Shown here: positions 59,131-64,000 of the stretch, one piece after another
Layout of the letters: every line of letters starts with the position of its first letter
How positions within the stretch are numbered: position 1 is the first letter of the stretch
Source of the DNA: Rhytidiadelphus loreus
Lineage: Eukaryota; Streptophyta; Bryopsida; Hypnales; Hylocomiaceae
Assembly: GCA_947034895.1 (NCBI GenBank)
Contig: OX344764.1
Location: 46,171,348 to 46,235,347, forward strand
Length of the DNA stretch: 64,000 nt
Direction of reading: 5' to 3'
Program-made: the position numbers and the translations under genes
Notes under the pieces: generated by a model
Seen by the model: only the letters and a program-made list of their open reading frames with translations
Told to the model about the DNA's origin: nothing
Database searches by the model: none

Positions 59131-59290
59131 AACCTACTGCACCTGCGCATCACAACACACAGCACACAAAGACGAGGGACTTCCTTCTACTTTTTATACT
59201 AAGGTGTGAAGGCTAAGTGCGGAAATCCCAGGCTAGTCGTCTGTTAGTACTCTAACTAGGTGTACGACGACTAGCGAGACTTAGTAACAC

Positions 59291-59480
59291 CCTTAAACTA
59301 GCCATCTTTTCAACTCTATGGTATCTATTACGTCTGGTCTAGCCAGTACGAAAACGCCCTCAAACCAGCCGTCTTTTCAACTCGATGGTGTCTATTACGT
59401 CTGGTCTGGTGAGACATAAGAGAATCCCCCCTACTAGCTGTCTTTTCAGCATCTCAGGCATATATTACATCCAGTCTAGC
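59291..59480. repeat. 67-70-bp tandem repeat, three units
   Basis: Units at about 59291-59357, 59358-59427 and 59428-59482 share CTTTTCAACTC-ATGGT-TCTATTACGTCTGGTCT, with the third more diverged. Confidence 0.7.
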
Positions 59481-59724
59481 GGCATTGGATTCAATCGGGG
59501 AGTTGAGTTCAACTTCCCCTTGAAGCTATCTTCTGACAAGCGGATGAGGCATAGGTCATATGCCAACATCAACCCTGACCTGACATCCTAAGAAGTATAG
59601 CCGAAAACAAATCTAAACAAAGTGCTGGCTAGCGGTTAAGCTTATCTTTTTACGTCAAATGTAGATTTCCACGTGAGTTCATTACCCTGCAACTACCTAA
59701 GAACTAACAACCAGGGTTGTCTAT

Positions 59725-60110
59725 CCGGACGTGACGTTGGCTTTTTACGTCCGGATGTCATGACGCGTCACAGCCCATCGCCAATACTGACAGGACTATC
59801 CGCGGCGTGGATGAAGTTTGTCCAGTCTGCGACGGTGTCGAGCCGTCTCCTGGACGGTCATTCCGTCGCCGAATGGACATCCGTCTCTTGGACGGAGAGC
59901 CCATCTGTGGTTGAGGCCGTCCCCTGGACGGAGAGCCCGTCTCTGGACGAAGAGGTTGTCTCCTGGACAGAATTCTTGTCTCCAGGACGGTAATTCGTCC
60001 CCTGGACGCGAATCCGTCCTCTGAACGGGAAACCGTCCACTAGACGGGAATCCGTCCCGTCCCCTGGACCGGAATATCGCTGGACGGGACAGTCGCCGCT
60101 TAGACGATTT
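59725..60110. repeat. GTCC/GGAC-rich minisatellite, about 20-bp core
   Basis: Irregular repeats of CCTGGACGG...CCGTC (59825-60110) following CGGACGTGACGTTGG and TTACGTCCGGATGTC. The core is self-complementary, so many short hairpins are possible. The ORFs here (106-119 codons on both strands) result from the repeat and are not genes. Similar sequence lies at 43160-43300. Confidence 0.7.
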
Positions 60111-60164
60111 CGTTAGCGGGGTTGCAGGTTTAGGGTCCACCCCATCAGCCGTCACTCCGTCTAG

Positions 60165-60192
60165 ATGGGTTTAGGGTTTAGGGTTTTAGGGA
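60165..60192 (+). repeat. Short interstitial TTTAGGG run
   Basis: GGGTTTAGGGTTTAGGG followed by TTTTAGGG, three imperfect copies of the plant telomere repeat. Such telo-boxes are frequent near plant gene starts; this one lies about 250 bp upstream of the transposase ATG. Confidence 0.7.
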
Positions 60193-60437
60193 GGGCTTCA
60201 AGGTGTATATTAAGGACTTCCGCCTATTCAACATTACTTTCCCTTGCTGATTTTGCCTTTCATGACTTGGTTGGAGTACAACCATTGCGGTAGAGTGAAG
60301 TCCAAGAAGAGTGTGTTGTGGTGGCACTTGTTGTGAGAGCAACAAGTGTTGTTGCCACATCACATTTCAAACAGAAAACTAATCTTTTTTTTTGTGCAAG
60401 GGCAGGTAGAGGAGGACAGATAAGACTCATAAGAGCA

Positions 60438-61451
60438 ATGGGTGGAGGAAGATCACAGTGGGAACCTTGGTACACACTACGGCCAGATGGAAAAGTTGCT
60501 TGCAAGTTTTGCAAAACTTTGCTAAGCTATCGAAAGGATCGGTTGCTTTTCCATTTGGGATACAGACGAAATGACACCGTCCAGGGAGTGAGAGCGTGCA
60601 CTAAAGTCAATGCAGCCGTGAAGGTAATGTTTTGGAATTGTGGAGGACATATACCTACGGACACTTTGCATGGACCTAGACGCGACATGGAAGTGACATC
60701 ACCATCAACGATACTACCAAGTGTAGTACGTGGCGAGCAACAACCTGATGCTTCAATCTCAGCAAATGATGGAGGAGAAAACACTGGGGGGCAAAGCTCT
60801 CAAGTACGATCATCGGAGGCGCCCATTCCTAATTTGACCCACAGTCAATCGATGAGGCAATTGTCTGTACAAGACGGAATGAACGCATCAAACAAGCAAG
60901 TACTAGACAAGAAGTGGGCTAAGTTTTTCTATGAAGCCAATATACCATTCAATGTAGTGAGGCATCCTGCTTTTCTGGATGCAATGAAATCAACATCGGA
61001 ATCGAGAGTTGACTACAAACCTCCAGCGTACCATGCACTTCTTACAAAGCTCATAAAATCTACAAAAGATGAAGTGGCAGCAATTGTAGCAGAGAAGACA
61101 AGGGCACCAATCCACAAGTATGGCGTTACAATATGCTCTGATGGATGGAACAATGTGACACATCGACCATTGATGAATGTCATGTTGGCATGTACAAGTG
61201 GAGAGGTATTTCTTGGATCGATAGACACAACAGGCGAATGCAAAGATGCTACTTACGTGATTAATTGCATGGGTGATTACATTGACGAGGTAGGAGCACA
61301 GAACGTGGTACAAGTTTGTACAGACAATGCATCAAACATGTTGGCTGCTGGTGCTCTGTTAATTCGTAGATTTCCACACATATATTTTCAAGGGTGTTCA
61401 GCACATGCACTTGACCTTCTACTTGAAGATTGGGGAAAACAAGATTGGATT
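60438..61451 (+). pseudogene. hAT transposase, N-terminal part (interrupted)
   Basis: ATG at 60438 starts MGGGRSQWEPWYTLRPDGKV with a BED-type zinc-finger-like segment (Cys22, Cys25, His39). An in-frame ATG at 60318 gives 40 more residues that look like leader, so 60438 is preferred. The DUF659-like region begins near residue 170 (PFNVVRHPAFLDAMK), includes CSDGWNNVTHRPLMN near residue 234 and VCTDNASNMLAAG near 293, with Asp residues placed as in the hAT catalytic core. The frame runs to codon ATT at 61449-61451, where a CACTA element interrupts it. As an enzyme this would cut and join hAT element ends; this copy is broken. Confidence 0.85.
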
Positions 61452-62680
61452 CACTATAAGAAAACGCAGGAAAAAAAAATGTCAAAGTTGACGGGTTTTT
61501 TGATGCGTTGACGTCAACTGTGATGTGCAAAAAAATCCGTCAAAATGGACAAGCCAAAAACGCATCCATGAACGTGGGCTTGACGTGGCGTCAAACCAAA
61601 AAACGCATTTTTTGACGCGCGTCAAACTTGATGTCTAAATTTTAGCATGGGCTTGCCATGTCAGCATTTTTGAGCGGATAGCGACACGTAGGATTACTTT
61701 TCATCCATGACATGTCCTTTGACGTGGACCCCTTATAAATCTGACGTGGACTAGGAAGAAAAGTGATGTGGCATGCCACATCAGCATACTTTCAAAACTT
61801 TCTCAAAATTTTACAATGTTTTTTGAAACATCGATTTTGACATCGTTTTTGATGTTTTTATGGACATCAACTGGAACATACTATAACAAAGTCAATTGGC
61901 AATAATTAATTAAAATGAAAATGAACAAACAAAATTACTGAATTCAATAAGAATTAAAGAAAACTTACCCATTTACCTTAAGAAAAATCTTGATGGCCGA
62001 ATGAATGAACTACTTCATTGGATGTAAAAATGAAGGGTAGAGAAGATCTATTTATACTAAAATCCATAGTTTGTCTAATGTGTGACAAAAGATATGGGAT
62101 AATTTGAACAAGGCACTTGACTGTGGATGTTGTTTTTGACATGTGGACATTGTTTTTGACATGCTGATGTTTTTTTTGACATTTTGCAATGATGACAATT
62201 CTTTTTTATTTATTCCATATAGTTTGTCAATCCTCCTACCACCCCATTAGTATAAAGAACTTCTCTTTTTCATCCACTGTGCACATCCATCCACTATTTT
62301 TTTTTCAAAATATGCCACGTGGCTGCCCTTTTTTTAAATTCTTTTCAATTTGGTCAACATTTTAGCATTGACCATAATCATTTCACTAATTCATCCATAG
62401 TCCAAATTTTTTTGCTGACGTGGCAGTCTTTGTTTTTTTGGACGTCACAAAAAACAGACCTAATGTTGTTTTGGACATAACTTTGAACAACGCATCGGAA
62501 CTGACATTCATCTAGATGTTGCTTTTTGTAAGTGCGTCACAATGAACGTCACGCAAAAACTTGACGTTTTTTCTCATGTTTTTGGAAAAACAAGTGGACG
62601 TCAAAAAAAACGCGTTGACGTCACAAAAAACATCGCATGTTAAAGTAAAACGCAGGAAAAAACGCGGATTTCTTATAGTG
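61452..62680. mobile_element. CACTA element, 1,229 bp, inserted in the hAT transposase
   Basis: Ends CACTATAAGAAAACGCAGGA and, as reverse complement, CACTATAAGAAATCC. The target duplication ATT lies at 61449-61451 and 62681-62683. TTGACG/CGTCAA motifs cluster at both ends (61488-61640 and 62530-62640), as expected of the subterminal repeats of CACTA elements that bind their transposase. No transposase ORF; the ORF on 62512-62724 is not one. Non-autonomous. Confidence 0.9.
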
Positions 62681-64000
62681 ATTATAAGTATGGTCAAGAA
62701 AGCCAAGTCAATTGTGAAATACATTCGAACGCATCACATGCCACTTGCAATCTTTCGACGGCATTCTCCTAATCACGTTTTGAAAAATCCCGTTCAAACA
62801 CGCTTTGCAATCATGTTTCTCATGATTGAACGTTTGGTGGAGGTGAGGGAAGCGGTAGAATCGACAGTCCACGGTCCGCAGTGGAATGAGTACACGCAAA
62901 GATTGGCATCCAGTGAAAAGAAAAGAAAAGCTAACGATGTGCGACGATATGTGCGAACAGATGAATTTTGGAGGAGATGTTTAAACTTTGTGCACATAGT
63001 GGAGCCCGTGTTGATGGCTCTTCGAGAGTTTGATGGAAAGCACCCGTGCTTGGACAAGGCATGGCTTGTGATGAAAAAGGTGGAAAAGCGTGTTTTATCT
63101 TTGAGGGATCCACCATTTTCATTAGAGCCACGGTATGCAATTTCTGCCATCGATGATTTCTACAAGCGTTGGGACATGCTCAGGACAGATTTGCATTATG
63201 CCGGGGCTCTATTGAATCCCTTTTTACTTGACGAAGTCTTGCTAATGGATGATGATGAGGCAAGAAAAGCCATATTGAGAGTTTTGCGCAAATTGGCGGT
63301 TGGAGATCAAGCATTTGCGTCAGCTTTGTCTGAGTACCAAGCATTTAGAGATTGGCGAGGCATTTTCAGTGGACTCCCTGATGTAAACACCTTGAATTTG
63401 CAGCCTCACAAATGGTGGGACCTTCTCAGAGCCGGTGCTTGTACACTTGCACCGATTGCCAAAAAGATCCTCGCGCAAGTTTGTTCTACATCGTCATGTG
63501 AATGCAATTGGAGCATGTATTCGTTTGTCTACAACAAATCACGCAATAGATTGACATCTGAGCGTGCTGAGGAATTGGTTTACATTTATACCAATTCTAA
63601 GACTCTAAGAGAAAGGGCTGCAGCAAATCCGACAAGGTGGTACACTGAAAACATGATGTTAGAGGATTCCATGACATATGAATCTGATGGTCTAGACCGT
63701 GGTTCGGTTCGCTTTGATCCAGATGATGACAATTCAGATGATAGTTCCAATGACGATGATGAGCCACCATTTGATAGATTTCGTGGGGCGGGAGGAGTGC
63801 GTCCTCTAATTGATGCATCCGTATTTGACTTTGAAGAGGGGGATAATAACGACAATGACTCTGAGGGACATCAAGGAAGTCCACCACGAATGCCACAAAC
63901 GTGGAATGCTGGGCCAAGTGGGGGCAATACAAATGAGGACGTTGTGGCACCGAGACCACTAAGTCCAGACCCTATGGATGTACCAATTGATGCCACAATA
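62681..64000 (+). pseudogene. hAT transposase, C-terminal part, open at right edge
   Basis: After the element the frame resumes (MVKKAKSIVKYIRT) and runs about 439 codons without a stop to the window edge. It contains NPVQTRFAIMFLMIERLVEV (a conserved hAT core stretch), PHKWWDLLRAG, SSCECNWSMYSFVYNKSRNR (hAT C-terminal dimerisation region, 63492-63551) and RLTSERAEELVYIYTN, then an acidic Asp/Ser-rich tail. Taking out the element and one ATT copy leaves this frame in register with the N-terminal part, so no other lesion is seen in the window. The 3' end and right terminus of the hAT lie beyond it. Confidence 0.85.

Noticed and set aside
59673..60155. ORFs of 106-119 codons rich in Trp, Arg and Pro
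   Set aside because: They are translations of the GGACGG minisatellite in several frames.
60165..60192. Chromosome end
   Set aside because: Only three imperfect TTTAGGG copies with ordinary sequence on both sides; a telo-box or interstitial remnant is the simpler reading.

Overview
The window looks like nuclear DNA of a land plant or close streptophyte relative with a repeat-rich genome. Evidence: a shuffled patch of chloroplast sequence (16S rRNA, psbA, psbB and tRNA-Ile pieces), plant-type transposons (hAT with a DUF659-like region, CACTA, Stowaway-like), a short run of plant-type TTTAGGG repeats and a miR156/miR529-like hairpin. I cannot name the species. No ordinary intact host protein gene is convincingly present; most of the window is transposons, their relics, satellites and AT-rich spacer.

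Region by region. 1-2.45 kb: AT-rich spacer. 2.45-9.66 kb: a tandem array of 2,092-bp units, each holding a ~917-bp TTAA-flanked element plus a 1,167-bp spacer; the middle copies are recombinant between the first and last element. 9.7-16.4 kb: AT-rich sequence with more TTAA-type elements, a Stowaway-like MITE, a second Stowaway copy interrupted by a CACTA-type MITE, and decayed direct repeats. 16.4-25.6 kb: a block of clearly higher GC with no long ORF. It has a TATA-like start, a plausible intron, and inside that intron a 355-bp tandem duplication whose two units each carry a miRNA-like foldback and a G-rich run. This is most easily read as a non-coding (possibly primary miRNA) locus. 26.6-27.8 kb: a decayed Myb/SANT-trihelix gene. 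28.5-40 kb: two plus-strand non-coding LTR-type elements, the second split by a 3.3-kb DNA transposon that itself contains a TTAA element. 40-47.5 kb: two CACTA-type MITEs, truncated LTR and TTAA elements, minisatellites and the plastid patch. 47.8-54.7 kb: a decayed coiled-coil/RING gene followed, on the minus strand, by an LTR-type element related to those at 28-40 kb. 55-59.2 kb: two neighbouring related small minus-strand ORFs of unknown family plus decayed coding sequence. 59.2-60.2 kb: three short tandem repeats. 60.4-64 kb: a hAT transposase, open to the right edge, whose frame is broken only by a 1,229-bp CACTA element; one target-site copy plus the flanks gives a continuous frame.

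The clearest signals are the tandem hairpin locus, the large TTAA-terminated (piggyBac-like) MITE family, the unequal-crossover array, and the family of five CACTA-terminated elements with target duplications.
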